Shown: in pieces, positions 15,057 through 27,180 of the stretch | How the letters are laid out: each line of letters begins with the position of its first letter | Position numbering within the stretch: the stretch's first letter is position 1 | NCBI GenBank assembly: GCA_963738185.1 | Contig: CAVTVA010000003.1 | Span: 620,001 to 684,000, forward strand | From: AP-15 sp963738185 | GTDB lineage: Bacteria > Pseudomonadota > Alphaproteobacteria > ATCC43930 > CGMCC-115725 | DNA: 64,000 nt | Direction: 5' to 3' | Translations under genes and position numbers: made by a program | The notes under the pieces: model-generated | The model's input: only the letters and a program-made list of their open reading frames with translations | The model's database searches: none | What the model was told of the DNA's origin: nothing

Positions 15057-16274
15057 TCATTCGGCCGGGGCCGGCACCACCGGTCGCCGGAACCGAATGC
15101 GCGCGCCGCCGGCGAATAAGAGGCTCGCCATCAATAGCGCGGCGACCACCACCAGCACCAGCCGCGGCTGGCCCGAATCGATGATCATGCCGTAGGGCAC
15201 CGGCATGATGGCGCCGCCCAACGACATGCCCGAGCTGACAAAGCCGAACACCTTGCCGATCTGCCCGGGCGGGGCCGCGTCCTTGACCATCACGTCGCGC
15301 GGGGTGCGGCTCGCCCCGGTCATGACGCCGCCGACAAACAAGATGGCGATGGTCGCAAGCTCGGCCATCGGCACGATCCCGACCCATAAGAGGACCGCCG
15401 CCGCCCCGGTGGTCAAGGTCACGATAAACGGCAGATGTCGGTTGGTGCGATCGGCAATCCAGCCGCCTAAGAGGACGCCGCAGATCGCCCCGACCATCCA
15501 CCCGGTCAGCGCCGAGGAGGCGGTTTCGACCGGCATCCCATAGGTGCGATGCAACACCGTGATCAGCCAGGACTGGATGCCGGCCCCGGCCATCGACGAC
15601 ACCATAAAAAAAGCAAAGAACATCATCACCGAACGGCCGAGCAGCAGCCGCGCGCCGGAGAGCGCAGGCTGGCTCCGGCCGCGCGGTTCGCGGCGTTCTT
15701 CGAGCAGGATGCCGCTCTGCCACAGGATCATCAGCACGACCGGGATGCCCAACAGCCCGACCAGGCTCAGCGCCCCGCGCCAGCCGATCAGCAAGGTCAA
15801 GGCCGCGGTCGCCGGCGGGGCCACCGCAAAACCGATATTGCCGACAAAGGTGTGGAACGCGAAGGAGCGCCCAAGCTTCGCCCGGTCCACCGAGCCGCTG
15901 AGGATCGAATAATCGGCCGGGTGAATGACCGAGTTGCCGGCGCCCGACAGCAATGCCAGCCCGACCACCTGCCAGAACGAGGTGGCGAGCCCCATCGCCG
16001 CCACCGACAAGGCCATCGTCAGGGTGCCGCCGACCAGAAACGGCCGTGCGCCGTAGCGGTCGACCAGAAACCCCATCGGCGTCTGTAGGAGCGCCGCGGC
16101 CCCCGACATCACCGCCATCGTCAGCCCGAGCTCGGCAAAGGACACGTGGAAGCTCTGCTGCCAGGCGATAAACACCGGCGGCAGGCAGAGCTGGTAATAA
16201 TGCGACAGGAAGTGGCCGGCGCCGAGCAGCGCGTTGACCCTGGTGTCGCGACCGAATGCCGGAAATTTGAGCAT
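15057..16274 (-). CDS. Major facilitator superfamily transporter
   Basis: A 405-residue protein with about twelve hydrophobic helices. The loop between helices 2 and 3 carries the MFS signature as GFLVDRYGARPF, and the equivalent in the second half is GGWIADRTNRHLPF. Other segments are GLALLSGAGNSVIHPADYSI and GKVFGFVSSGMSLGGAIMP. ATG 16274 gives the normal short cytoplasmic N-terminus (MLKFPAFGRDTRVN); longer starts add an unrelated basic arm. It is an inner-membrane proton-coupled or exchange carrier of unknown substrate. It is divergent from the amidohydrolase gene at 16511. Confidence 0.9.
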   Translation of the reverse strand: MLKFPAFGRDTRVNALLGAGHFLSHYYQLCLPPVFIAWQQSFHVSFAELGLTMAVMSGAAALLQTPMGFLVDRYGARPFLVGGTLTMALSVAAMGLATSFWQVVGLALLSGAGNSVIHPADYSILSGSVDRAKLGRSFAFHTFVGNIGFAVAPPATAALTLLIGWRGALSLVGLLGIPVVLMILWQSGILLEERREPRGRSQPALSGARLLLGRSVMMFFAFFMVSSMAGAGIQSWLITVLHRTYGMPVETASSALTGWMVGAICGVLLGGWIADRTNRHLPFIVTLTTGAAAVLLWVGIVPMAELATIAILFVGGVMTGASRTPRDVMVKDAAPPGQIGKVFGFVSSGMSLGGAIMPVPYGMIIDSGQPRLVLVVVAALLMASLLFAGGARIRFRRPVVPAPAE

Positions 16275-16510
16275 TTCCCATCGTGCTACAAACCCGCTCC
16301 GCGGTCGAGCGCGAAACCATCGGTTGCCCCGCCTCGCGCGCGCCGCAGGTTTGCCAAAATCGCGCCTCGGCGCCGCACATCGGCCTGGCATCGGCCGGGC
16401 GGGCGCGCTTAACTCGTTTCCAGCGTCCGACATACGGTTTGCACTCCCGAACTAGGCAGCAAGCCCTAGTTTTGACGGCCGGAACAGTCGAGCAACACAG
16501 GAGGTCACTA

Positions 16511-17657
16511 ATGGCGGCGTACAAGCTGATCTCGGCGGATTCGCACATCGTCGAGCCGCCGGACATGTACTCGGCCCGGATCGAGCCCAAATTCCGCGAC
16601 CGCGCGCCAAAGATGGAGCGGCGCAAGACCGAGGCCGGCCGCGAGTACGACGCCTGGGTGATCAACGGCGTGCAGGTTGGCACCTTGGGCGCCGTCATGC
16701 AGGCCGGGCAGCGGTTCGAGGACCCGTCCCAGATCGATTTTCTCGGGGTTTGGGAAGATGTGCGCAAAGGCGGGTACGACGCGCGCTCGATGATCGTCGA
16801 AAACGAGGAGGACGGGGTCTGGGGCTCGTGCTTGCAGCCGAGCCAGGGCCTCTTTTGGTACCGGCTGCCGGACAGCGAATTGCTGACCGAGATCTGCCGC
16901 GTCTACAACGACTGGATCGACCGATTTCTGCAAGCCCTATCCGGAGCGGCTGAAGGGCATCGCGATGCTCAACGTCGACGACGTCGAGGTCGGCTGCCGC
17001 GAGCTCGAGCGCGCCAAAAAGCTGGGGCTGGTCGGCGCGTTCATCCCGGTGTCGCCATTGCCCGACAGACCCTATCGCGACCCGGTCTACGACCGGCTGT
17101 GGGCGACCGCGCAGGACAACGAGATGCCGCTCTTGATGCACATCGCCACCAACCGCGCCGGTGTCCCTGGTTGCGAATTCACGATCAATGTCGGCGAATT
17201 GACCGGCGCCGGCCGTTCGACCACCGACCATTGGGTGCGCTATTCGCTGTCGGCGATGGTGTTCGCCGGCGTGTTCGACCGCTTTCCGCGGCTCAAGGTC
17301 GGCTCGGTCGAGCACGAGACCGCGTGGATCCCGCACTGGCTGAAGCAGATGGACTTCACCTATCGCGAGCGGCCGGTGTTCACCAAGGGGTGGAAGTCGC
17401 AAAGCGGCATGCTGCCCAGCGATTACTGGCAGCGCAACATGTTCGTCGAGTTCATGGAAGACGATCTCGGCGTCGAATTGCGCAAGCATATCGGGGTCGA
17501 CAACATGCTGTGGGGCAGCGACTTCCCGCATGCCGAATCGACCTGGCCGCAATCGCAGCAGTTTCTCGACCGCATCTTCGACGGCGTGCCGGAGGAGGAC
17601 CGGCGCAAGATCACCGCCGACAACGCCGCCAAAATGTTCGGCTTTCACCCGAACTAA
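16511..17657 (+). pseudogene. ACMSD-like amidohydrolase, frameshifted by one extra T
   Basis: ATG 16511 follows a perfect AGGAGG (16499-16504). The first 139 codons encode MAAYKLISADSHIVEPPDMY (metal-binding DSH), then VENEEDGVWGSCLQPSQGLF and CRVYNDWIDRF. At TTT 16925-16927 the frame must move by one base to continue as CKPYPERLKGIAMLNVDDVE. The second part (to 17657) holds LLMHIATNRAG, VEHETAWIPHWL and the late metal-site motif MLWGSDFPHAEST. Together they form a full-length metal-dependent hydrolase/decarboxylase of the aminocarboxymuconate-semialdehyde decarboxylase type, about 381 residues. Removing one T restores it. The next gene is a Rieske protein, so a ring-degradation role is plausible but inferred. 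Confidence 0.88.
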
Positions 17658-17671
17658 TACCCACAAAGCGA

Positions 17672-17713
17672 CCCCTCACCCCGACCCTCTCCCCGCCGAG
17701 CGGGGAGAGGGAG
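17672..17713. repeat. CTCTCCCC/GGGGAGAG palindromic repeat (family D)
   Basis: CCCCTCACCCCGACCCTCTC then CCCGC, a short loop, and GCGGGGAGAGGGAGGG form a strong hairpin just after the amidohydrolase gene. Close relatives are at 36770-36812 and 56068-56111. Confidence 0.85.
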
Positions 17714-17739
17714 GGACTCGCGTGGCGGGAGGGTGAGCG

Positions 17740-18066
17740 GTGGCGGTGTTGTCTATGCCGGACGGTTTTGTCGCGGTGGCCAAGGCGTCGGAGCTTGCGC
17801 CCGGCCGAATGAAATGGGTCGCGGTCGAGGGCGAGCGGATGGTTCTGGCCAATCTCGACGGCGCCTTCTACGCATTGCGCGACGTGTGTGGGCACAAGAA
17901 CGCGCCATTGTCGCGCGGCCGGCTGGTCGGCTGCCTGATCGAGTGCCCATTGCATTTCGCGCAGTTCGACATGCGCACCGGCAAGCTCGTCACCGGCCCG
18001 GTCTCGACCGACATCCCGGTCTACGAGGTCCGGGTCGACGGCGACACGGTCTATCTCAGGCGCTAA
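17740..18066 (+). CDS. Rieske-type [2Fe-2S] ferredoxin
   Basis: A 108-residue protein with the Rieske cluster motif CGHKNAPLSRG followed by CPLHFAQFD, that is CxH and CxxH separated by the usual 16-17 residues. The N-terminal strand pattern (DGFVAVAKASELAPGRMKWV) and ending IPVYEVRVDGDTVYLRR are typical of the stand-alone ferredoxin components of ring-hydroxylating dioxygenases. The GTG at 17740 is preceded by GGGAGGG; ATG 17755 is an alternative. It probably passes electrons to an oxygenase, but none is adjacent. It lies 82 bases downstream of the frameshifted amidohydrolase, across a palindromic repeat. Confidence 0.92.
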   Translation: MAVLSMPDGFVAVAKASELAPGRMKWVAVEGERMVLANLDGAFYALRDVCGHKNAPLSRGRLVGCLIECPLHFAQFDMRTGKLVTGPVSTDIPVYEVRVDGDTVYLRR

Positions 18067-18187
18067 AGCCGGCCCGTATAGAGAGGCGGCTTGGCGCTGC
18101 AGCGGGCAGGCCAGCGCTTCCCCCGAGTTCCTCTACGCGCCCATCCCGGCGAAGGCGCTTGTGAAGAAATCGTTTTCTCTGAAAAAG

Positions 18188-18307
18188 TCATTCCGGGGTG
18201 GTCCGAAGGGCCGAGCCCGGAACCCAAGAACACCGCATTTCCAATAGATGTGCCGTCCGGTGTTCATGGGTTCCGGGCTCGCGGGCTGCGCCCCCGCCCC
18301 GGAATGA
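18188..18307. repeat. 120-base extragenic palindrome (family C)
   Basis: TCATTCCGGGGTGGTCCGAA at 18188-18207 is mirrored by CCCCGCCCCGGAATGA at 18292-18307. Inner arms GAGCCCGGAACCCA and TGGGTTCCGGGCTC also pair. The unit resembles the long TCATTCCGGG palindromes frequent in Bradyrhizobium-like genomes (comparison from memory). A further imperfect unit (GGCCGGGACCCATG) lies at about 18341-18385. The rest of this intergenic stretch holds nothing else I can name. Confidence 0.8.
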
Positions 18308-18403
18308 CGAATATTTTGGGATTTCTTCACACGCTCGAAGGCCGGGACCCATGCCGGCCATGGCCACCGGCTTGCGCCGGTGTGAAGAGGAGAGCTGATG
18401 GGG

Positions 18404-18790
18404 TCAGACCCCCGGGTACCAGTATTGCTCGATTTCGTTGGTGTAGGCCCGGTCCGACCAGTCAGGCGTCGTGTCCGAGGCGTAGCGCGGGGCGTTCGCC
18501 AGCCTAGCCTGGTCGATATCGACGACATAGCCGGCGACATGCGTGCCGTAATTCAGCGCCTTCCACGGCAATGGCACCCAGTTTTCGCCGATGCCGAAAA
18601 GGCCGCCGAACGAGGCGATGGCGTAGGCCACCTGGCCCGTATATTTGTCGATCATCAAATGATGGACGCGGCCGAGATGGTTGCCGTTGCGGTCATAGAC
18701 CGCAGTGCCCTCGACCTTGTCCGAAGCGATCAGCCGTTCGGTTTCCTCGGTCGCAAGCCCGCGCTCGCCGACATTCGTCGTATAGTTCAT
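18404..18790 (-). CDS. PRC-barrel domain protein
   Basis: A 128-residue cytoplasmic protein; ATG 18790 follows GGAGG. The PRC-barrel covers about residues 16-100: IASDKVEGTAVYDRNGNHLG, VHHLMIDKYTGQVAYAIASF and GGLFGIGENWVPLPWKALNY. It ends with the tail PDWSDRAYTNEIEQYWYPG. Small PRC-barrel proteins of this kind are abundant in alphaproteobacteria, often linked to stress, and are thought to be adaptor domains. Unlike the broken copy at 1432 it has no signal peptide. No partner is evident nearby. Confidence 0.9.
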   Translation of the reverse strand: MNYTTNVGERGLATEETERLIASDKVEGTAVYDRNGNHLGRVHHLMIDKYTGQVAYAIASFGGLFGIGENWVPLPWKALNYGTHVAGYVVDIDQARLANAPRYASDTTPDWSDRAYTNEIEQYWYPGV

Positions 18791-18970
18791 CTCGCCGCCT
18801 CCGGATGAGCCGCAGATGAACCGGAAACAGATGCTCTGCCGCTGGGTTCCGCGCCGGCAGTGTGGTTGCCGGATGACACCCCTCAGCGGTGCCTGGTCAG
18901 CAATGTCCCTCCACCGACCGCCGCGGCGTCGCGCTGCGCCGGCTGCGAGTAAGTCAGTTCTGAGGCGGGG

Positions 18971-19501
18971 TCAGTCGATCCGCTTGGCGTACACACCCTG
19001 AAAGGTGATGTTGCAGCCGGGAACGTCAAAGAAGTTGGTAATCTTGCCGGTGATCGTGATGACCGGCGTCGAAGTCGTCACGGAAGCGGGCGTTATCGTG
19101 AGACTATAGGTTCCCGGACCTTCGATAAATCTGCCGCGACCATCCACTCCCAGAATTTCGTCATTCCCGGTCCCATGCATCTGCCGCGCTGACAACTCGC
19201 TCAAATTCTCAAGCGTGATCGCGGCGCGCAGAAATACGAAGGCAAGGTAAGTGTTGCTGTCCTTGCTCAGGATCTTTGGGCGGAAAACGGAGACTTGCGC
19301 GTCGCTCACCGCAGCACCGCCGACACCCGCGCATTGCGCGCTGGTCGAGCCGGTGGTGGTGGCAATTCCTTGCCACGCAGCCTGGGTGTCCAGCGCAAAG
19401 CTCGGGCTAGGCAGCAACGTCAGCGCCAGCGCTGCGCCCCCTGCCGCCATTGCCGCGAGGCGAGGTGTGCGCGAGGTTTTCGTAACCGTGTCCTTGGGCA
19501 T
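18971..19501 (-). CDS. Exported protein of unknown function
   Basis: A 176-residue protein with an N-terminal export signal (MAAGGAALALTLLPSPSFAL) after a basic leader, and GGGAGAG before ATG 19501. The mature part is rich in Thr, Ser and Ile, with a predicted all-beta character: VSVFRPKILSKDSNTYLAFV, RAAITLENLSELSARQMHGT, GTYSLTITPASVTTSTPVIT. Two Cys (one in SAQCAGVGG, one in DVPGCNITF) could form a disulfide. I do not recognise the family. It stands alone between unrelated genes. Confidence 0.7.
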   Translation of the reverse strand: MPKDTVTKTSRTPRLAAMAAGGAALALTLLPSPSFALDTQAAWQGIATTTGSTSAQCAGVGGAAVSDAQVSVFRPKILSKDSNTYLAFVFLRAAITLENLSELSARQMHGTGNDEILGVDGRGRFIEGPGTYSLTITPASVTTSTPVITITGKITNFFDVPGCNITFQGVYAKRID

Positions 19502-19726
19502 GTTCTCGCTCTCCCGAATTTCAGACCGCGTTAGACGGGGCGGGCCGACGAGTTTGTTAACTATTTGACGGCCCCCGGTACAAGCAGATAAAGATACATC
19601 CCTATTGATGATTATAGATCTTCCGGGAGTGCTTTACAACCGAATTTTGCGATTTGCTCCAAGCCGCCTTTCACCGCGATCCTGCCAGTCTTGTCTCGGC
19701 ATTGCACCGAGCATCTCGCGCGCGGC

Positions 19727-20665
19727 TCACCCAGCGCCCTGCGGGCGGTGGCGCTTGACGGCTTCGGGGTTGGTCGAATCGGCGCCCATATAGACGCCGC
19801 GCTCCCATTGGCGCTTTAAGGGGTCTGCGACCTTCAACGCCATATGGCCGATATGCTGGATCTCGATCTCGACGGTCTCGCCGTCCTGCAGGGCGCCAAG
19901 CCCCTCGTGGTTGGTGCCGCAGGCGATCAGGTCGCCGCTGTTCAATGTCATCACCGTCGAGGCGAACTCGATTAGCTCGGGCACCCGGTGCTCCATGTCA
20001 TCGGTGTTGTAGTGGTGGCGCAACTGGCCGTCGTTCCAGAAGCGCACGACGACATCGTTCGGCTCGGGGATCTCGTCGGCGGTGGCGATGCACGGCCCGA
20101 TCGGCGCGAACGTGTCGAACGATTTGCCGAGCCAGCTGCCGGCTTTCCAGGTCCGCCTGCCCTCGCCGCGCGCCGATACGTCGATCAGCCCGGTATAGCC
20201 GAACACGGCCTTCCGCCAATCCGCCTGCCTGACCATCTTGGCCGGCCCCTTGATGACCAGCGCCAGCTCGGCCTCGTGCATGAAGATCCACGGCTCGGTC
20301 ATCTCGGGCAGCCGGATTGTGTCGCCGGGCCCGACCACCGCCTCGGGGTTCTTCAGGAACATGTTTAAGGGGCGCGCCTCGCGCTGCGCGTGCTCCCAGT
20401 AATTGGCGATGCAGCACAGGATTTTGCCCGGCCGCGGCAACGGCGCGCGCAGCCGCACCGAAGAAAGCGGCGCCGCCTCGCCTTCGGCGGCAAGCTTTTC
20501 CAGGCTCGGCCGCAGCCGCTCGAACCCGTCGATCAAATTCTGCATCGTCAATTGCGGGGTGTGGCCCCGCTCGACCGCGCCGGCGAGGCTGACCACCCCG
20601 CGCTCGGTCAACAGCCCCGGCGCCGCTTCGCTCTGCCCGGAAGCCTCGAACAGCACCAATTTCAT
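19727..20665 (-). CDS. Fumarylacetoacetate hydrolase-family enzyme
   Basis: A 312-residue protein; ATG 20665 follows GGGGAGGAG. The FAH catalytic domain shows GKILCCIANYWEHAQ, EPWIFMHEAELALVIKGPAK (metal ligands in E-x-E), VFGYTGLIDVSARGEG, WLGKSFDTFAPIGPCIA and a late GDLIACGTNHEGLG. The family hydrolyses or decarboxylates 2-oxo acids at the end of aromatic catabolism, for example fumarylacetoacetate, 5-carboxymethyl-2-oxohexenedioate or acylpyruvates. The exact substrate cannot be fixed. It is divergent from a TauD-type dioxygenase gene with 134 bases between the starts, a layout suggesting shared control. Confidence 0.9.
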   Translation of the reverse strand: MKLVLFEASGQSEAAPGLLTERGVVSLAGAVERGHTPQLTMQNLIDGFERLRPSLEKLAAEGEAAPLSSVRLRAPLPRPGKILCCIANYWEHAQREARPLNMFLKNPEAVVGPGDTIRLPEMTEPWIFMHEAELALVIKGPAKMVRQADWRKAVFGYTGLIDVSARGEGRRTWKAGSWLGKSFDTFAPIGPCIATADEIPEPNDVVVRFWNDGQLRHHYNTDDMEHRVPELIEFASTVMTLNSGDLIACGTNHEGLGALQDGETVEIEIQHIGHMALKVADPLKRQWERGVYMGADSTNPEAVKRHRPQGAG

Positions 20666-20799
20666 GATCTCCTCCCCGAGCTCCAATTCGGAACCGAGAT
20701 TAGCGGCTCGGGCGCATGGCAACCATCGCCATTCTCCGGGTTGACGCCGCGCGAGCCGCGGGCCGAACCTTTCCCGGTCACGATGGAACGGGGAGAGCG

Positions 20800-21651
20800 A
20801 TGGAAATTCGCCGCATGGGTCCGCAGATCGGCGTCGAGGTGACCGGGGTCGATGTCAAGACGCTCGACGAGGCGGGTTTTGCGCCGATCTACCGGGCCTG
20901 GCTCGACTACAACGTCATGGTGGTGCGCGACCAGGATCTCTCGATCCCCGACTTTGTGCGCTACAGCCGCCGCTTTGGCCCGGTCGTGCCGCACCCGTCG
21001 AAATCGACGCGCCACCCCGACCACCCCGAAATCACCATGCTCGGCGTCGACAAATTCGATGCCGAGGGCAAATTGCGCGACGAGATCTATCGCCGCGGCG
21101 CCGAGGGCTGGCATACCGACGGCGCCTACAACCAGGCGCCGTTCAAGGCGACCCAGCTTTATGCGCTGGCGGTGCCGAGCCGCGGCGGCAACACCTTGTT
21201 CGCCAACGCCTATGCCGCCTATGACGCTCTGCCGCAACGGCTCAAGGAGCGGCTCGACGGGGTGACCGGCGCCTTCGCCTATGCCGGGCGGCGTGGCAAG
21301 TCGCGGCTCTTAAACCCGGAGGACCAGGACTGGACGCCGGTGCTCCACCGGGTTATCCGGACCCACCCCGAGACCGGGCGCAAATCGCTCTATTTCGACC
21401 CGGGCAAGATCTGTTACCTCGTCGGCCTCGACGAGGCGGAAAGCGACCAGCTGATCGCCGAGCTCAAGGAACGCATGATCACCCCCGACGCCCAGTACCA
21501 TCATGTCTGGCGCAAGGGCGACATCGTGATTTGGGACAATCGCTGCTCGTATCATAAGGCCGCCGGCGACTACCCGCCCGAGGAGGACCGCATCCACTGG
21601 CGCGTCTCGATCAACGATTTCGGCGTCGCCGCCCGCGAAGCAGCCGACTAA
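20800..21651 (+). CDS. TauD/TfdA-family Fe(II)/2-oxoglutarate dioxygenase
   Basis: A 283-residue protein; ATG 20800 follows GGGGAG. The N-terminus (GPQIGVEVTGVDVKTLDEAG) is typical. The iron triad is HTD in AEGWHTDGAYN plus the distal His in IVIWDNRCSYHKAAGDYP, and the 2-oxoglutarate Arg lies in EEDRIHWRVSIND. Members oxidise taurine, phenoxyacetates and related substrates with release of succinate and CO2. The neighbouring FAH enzyme suggests a catabolic role, but the substrate is not predictable. A second, distinct member is at 59604. Confidence 0.92.
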   Translation: MEIRRMGPQIGVEVTGVDVKTLDEAGFAPIYRAWLDYNVMVVRDQDLSIPDFVRYSRRFGPVVPHPSKSTRHPDHPEITMLGVDKFDAEGKLRDEIYRRGAEGWHTDGAYNQAPFKATQLYALAVPSRGGNTLFANAYAAYDALPQRLKERLDGVTGAFAYAGRRGKSRLLNPEDQDWTPVLHRVIRTHPETGRKSLYFDPGKICYLVGLDEAESDQLIAELKERMITPDAQYHHVWRKGDIVIWDNRCSYHKAAGDYPPEEDRIHWRVSINDFGVAAREAAD

Positions 21652-21739
21652 TCTAGCAGCGGCGAGCACCGAAACCGTGGCGTTCGCAGCCAAGCTCGCC
21701 ACAAAGAGCCGCCGCGCCTGAACCCGACCGAGGGTCCGC

Positions 21740-22266
21740 CTATCCGGCGGCGATCGCGCTTGGGGCAGGCTTGGCGAAGCGGTCGGCGAGATGCCGGGCG
21801 ACGCGCGGGCTGACAAAATGCGAGATTTCGCCGCCCAATGCGCCGATCTCCTTGACAAAGCGTGACGAGATGAACTGGTAGCGGTCCGAGGCCATCAAAA
21901 AGACCGTTTCGATCTGCGGGTTGAGCCGCGCGTTCATGCCGGCCATCTGGAACTCGTACTCGAAATCCGACACCGCGCGCAGCCCGCGGATGATCACCCC
22001 CGCCCCGACCAATTCGGCAAAGCTCATCAACAGCGTGTCAAAGGCGCGCACCTCGATCCTGTCGGCGTCGCCATTTTCGAGATGGGCCACCTCGTCGCGC
22101 ACGATCTCGACCCGCTCGTCAGTGGCAAACAGCGGCCCCTTGCCGTCGTTGCGAGCGACGCCGATGACCAGCCGATCAACCAGCTTGGCTGCCCGGCGGA
22201 TAATGTCCGAATGGCCGTTGGTGATCGGGTCGAAAGTGCCGGGATAGATCCCGACGCGCGGCTGGA

Positions 22267-22270
<4 letters not shown>
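21740..22270 (-). CDS. coaD: Phosphopantetheine adenylyltransferase
   Basis: A 176-residue nucleotidyltransferase catalysing the penultimate step of coenzyme A synthesis, 4'-phosphopantetheine plus ATP to dephospho-CoA. Motifs are GIYPGTFDPITNGHSDIIRR (T/HxGH nucleotide site), VIIRGLRAVSDFEYEFQMA and ISSRFVKEIGALGG, with the last corresponding to the ISSS-like ATP loop. Length is usual for the family. Its ATG overlaps the gyrA stop by four bases (ATGA), so the two are translationally coupled, an arrangement typical of alphaproteobacteria. Confidence 0.97.
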
Positions 22271-25119
<2,849 letters not shown>

Positions 25120-25376
25120 GGGATCTCGGGTGGCTGGTGGGGGGCTGGCGCGCGCGGCCGCCGAGCGGCGTCGCTGCGCTCACGTAAATATAGGAATTGT
25201 CGATCTGATTTACCGCATTTCGCAGGTGCGAACAAACAATTTGCCGGGTCTCGGCAACCGGCCGGGCCCGGTCAACAAGCAATGGCGGGCAACCCTGCCA
25301 ATCGGCAGCCAAGCTTGAGCAAGCCGGCGGGTTTTTCAAACGCGACGGCCCGGCTAAACGCCGCGGGAGCCGACCG

Positions 25377-25622
25377 TTAGGGCGGCCGGCCGAAGAGCGC
25401 GCGGTAGATCGCCAAGATCAGCACGGCGCCGACGATCGCGCCGAGAAAGCCGGCGTCCTGACCCGGCGCATACCAGCCGATGCGCTGCCCAAGCCACGAG
25501 GCAAAGATCGCACCGACGATGCCGAGCAGCGTGGTGAGGATAAACCCGCCCGGCCCGCGCACGAACAGCTTGGCGATCGCACCCGCCAGGAACCCGATAA
25601 TGATAACCCCGAGCCAGTGCAT
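25377..25622 (-). CDS. GlsB/YeaQ/YmgE-family small membrane protein
   Basis: An 81-residue protein with three hydrophobic segments and the family pattern: WLGVIIIGFLAGAIAKLFV, GPGGFILTTLLGIVGAIFAS then WLGQRIGWY, and GFLGAIVGAVLILAIYRAL. ATG 25622 follows GGGGGAGAGG. Transglycosylase-associated or stress-response membrane proteins of this kind are widespread; their biochemical role is unknown. It stands alone downstream of the gyrA promoter region. The 315 bases to its right hold only its own promoter region and no recognisable gene. Confidence 0.93.
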   Translation of the reverse strand: MHWLGVIIIGFLAGAIAKLFVRGPGGFILTTLLGIVGAIFASWLGQRIGWYAPGQDAGFLGAIVGAVLILAIYRALFGRPP

Positions 25623-25937
25623 CGTCCTCTCCCCCGGCTGCCCCGACCACCCGTCCGGCTCGCGACAGGGATAAACCCCTGGCTCCGCCCGGCGCAACAC
25701 CACCACGCTAATTCACCTTCCTGGTGTGCCGCGGGAGCATCCCGGCGCAACCTCGATTTTGCCGCGCCGCCACGATCGCTTACCCGTTGAGCAACTCCCG
25801 CCATCCGCCTGCAATTCGCACGTTAATTATGGAATTTCGCGGCGCGGCGGCGGTTTAGCGGATTGAAGCCGCTTGCCCTCGACGCACCGTTCGAACCGGC
25901 CAGGCGAGCGCGCGGCCATCAACCTGGAGTCATCGAC

Positions 25938-26465
25938 ATGCCCCTCGACGGAACCGACCTCTTCGAAAACCCCTCGCTCGCCAAGCTCAATCGCGTGGAG
26001 CGCCTGCTGGCGACCGAGCAGCATTGGTGCAAGGGCAGGCTGCGTGATGCCGACGGCCGACGCTGCCTGATCGAAGCCATCACCGCGGTGGATGGCCGCC
26101 AGGAGCTGACGCGCCCGATCATCCGCGCCGCCCGAGAGGTCAGCGGCAAGCACTATTGGCGGATCGAATCGTTCAACGACGACCCGCGCACGACGCATCG
26201 CGATGTGCTGCGCGTGTTGCAGCGGGCGCGCGAAAGCATCGTTGCCAGCATCGCCGCCGCGCAGGAGCCGCCGCCCTGGCGTCGTAAATTGATCGACGCG
26301 CTGCACATTTTTGGTCCCGGCGATCAATCGGCGGCCAACCAGGCCCTCTGCCCGATCAAAATCGAGGACGGGTATTCGGCGCGCGGCTCCGGCTCGATCG
26401 GCTATGGCCGCTATCCGCGCTCGGGCTCGTCGGCGGTCCGCGAAACCAGCGACGCCTCGTGGTGA
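25938..26465 (+). CDS. Hypothetical protein, DUF6197-like N-terminal half
   Basis: A 175-residue soluble protein; ATG 25938 follows CTGGAGT. Residues 20-85 (ERLLATEQHWCKGRLRDADG, RRCLIEAITAV, HRDVLRVLQRARESI) resemble the DUF6197 pattern in which a W-C-x-G motif is followed by GRRCxxxAI; this match is from memory and is tentative. The C-terminal 40 residues are Gly/Ser/Tyr-rich and probably disordered (SARGSGSIGYGRYPRSGS). It is followed 46 bases later by the SPW protein gene on the same strand. Function is unknown. Confidence 0.65.
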   Translation: MPLDGTDLFENPSLAKLNRVERLLATEQHWCKGRLRDADGRRCLIEAITAVDGRQELTRPIIRAAREVSGKHYWRIESFNDDPRTTHRDVLRVLQRARESIVASIAAAQEPPPWRRKLIDALHIFGPGDQSAANQALCPIKIEDGYSARGSGSIGYGRYPRSGSSAVRETSDASW

Positions 26466-26511
26466 GGCTGCGGCGCCCGGCACACGCAACGACAGGCTTG
26501 GAGGATTATGG

Positions 26512-27000
26512 ATGGTATCGCAACCCTACGGATACGCCGCATGGCGCGGCAGAAATCGCGGGCAAGAATGGCTCATTCTAATTCTGGCGATCTGGCTGTT
26601 CATCTCGCCCTGGGTGCTGCAATTCGGCAGCGCCCTCACAGCAACCGCGGGCGGGGCGGCTAACGGGCCCATGGTCGAGGCCAGCCGCGCGGCGTGGGAC
26701 GCCTGGGTTCTCGGCGTCATCGTCTTTCTCGCCGCGCTGTCGGCGGTCGGGCGGCTCGATGTCCGGCAGGAATGGATCATCCTGGTGCTGGGCGCGTGGA
26801 TCTTTGTGGCGCCGTGGGTGCTGGGCTTCACGCCGTTGCCCAAGGCCAGCTGGGACCATTGGATCGTCGGCGCCCTGGTCTTTCTGATCGCGCTCTGGAC
26901 CCTGTCGGGAGCACGGACCACCTCGGTTGCTGCCCCGCCGCTCGACGAGCGTTCGCCGGTGAACCCGCCGGTCGTCCCGCCGGGCAACCGCGTGCCGTAA
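26512..27000 (+). CDS. SPW-repeat membrane protein
   Basis: A 162-residue inner-membrane protein with two copies of the SPW repeat. The first is EWLILILAIWLFISPWVLQF and the second EWIILVLGAWIFVAPWVLGF, the latter with Ala for Ser. Each repeat is followed by another helix (AWVLGVIVFLAALSAVGRL; HWIVGALVFLIALWTLSGA), giving four helices. ATG 26512 lies eight bases after GGAGG; an ATG four bases earlier is in another frame. The C-terminus is Pro-rich. Function of the family is unknown. Confidence 0.92.
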   Translation: MVSQPYGYAAWRGRNRGQEWLILILAIWLFISPWVLQFGSALTATAGGAANGPMVEASRAAWDAWVLGVIVFLAALSAVGRLDVRQEWIILVLGAWIFVAPWVLGFTPLPKASWDHWIVGALVFLIALWTLSGARTTSVAAPPLDERSPVNPPVVPPGNRVP

Positions 27001-27180
27001 CCTGCCGCGATACGGCAAATGCGAAGCGGCGGTGCGCACCACCGCCGCTGCGCGGCACCTGCGGCAACATCGCAGGCAGACCGAAACGATGCTTGGCGCT
27101 AAATTAAATTTGTCGGGCAGGGTCGTGGTATGCCGGCTCCATAACGGCGTGGGTTTGGCGCTTGCCAGGGATTTTCGCGG

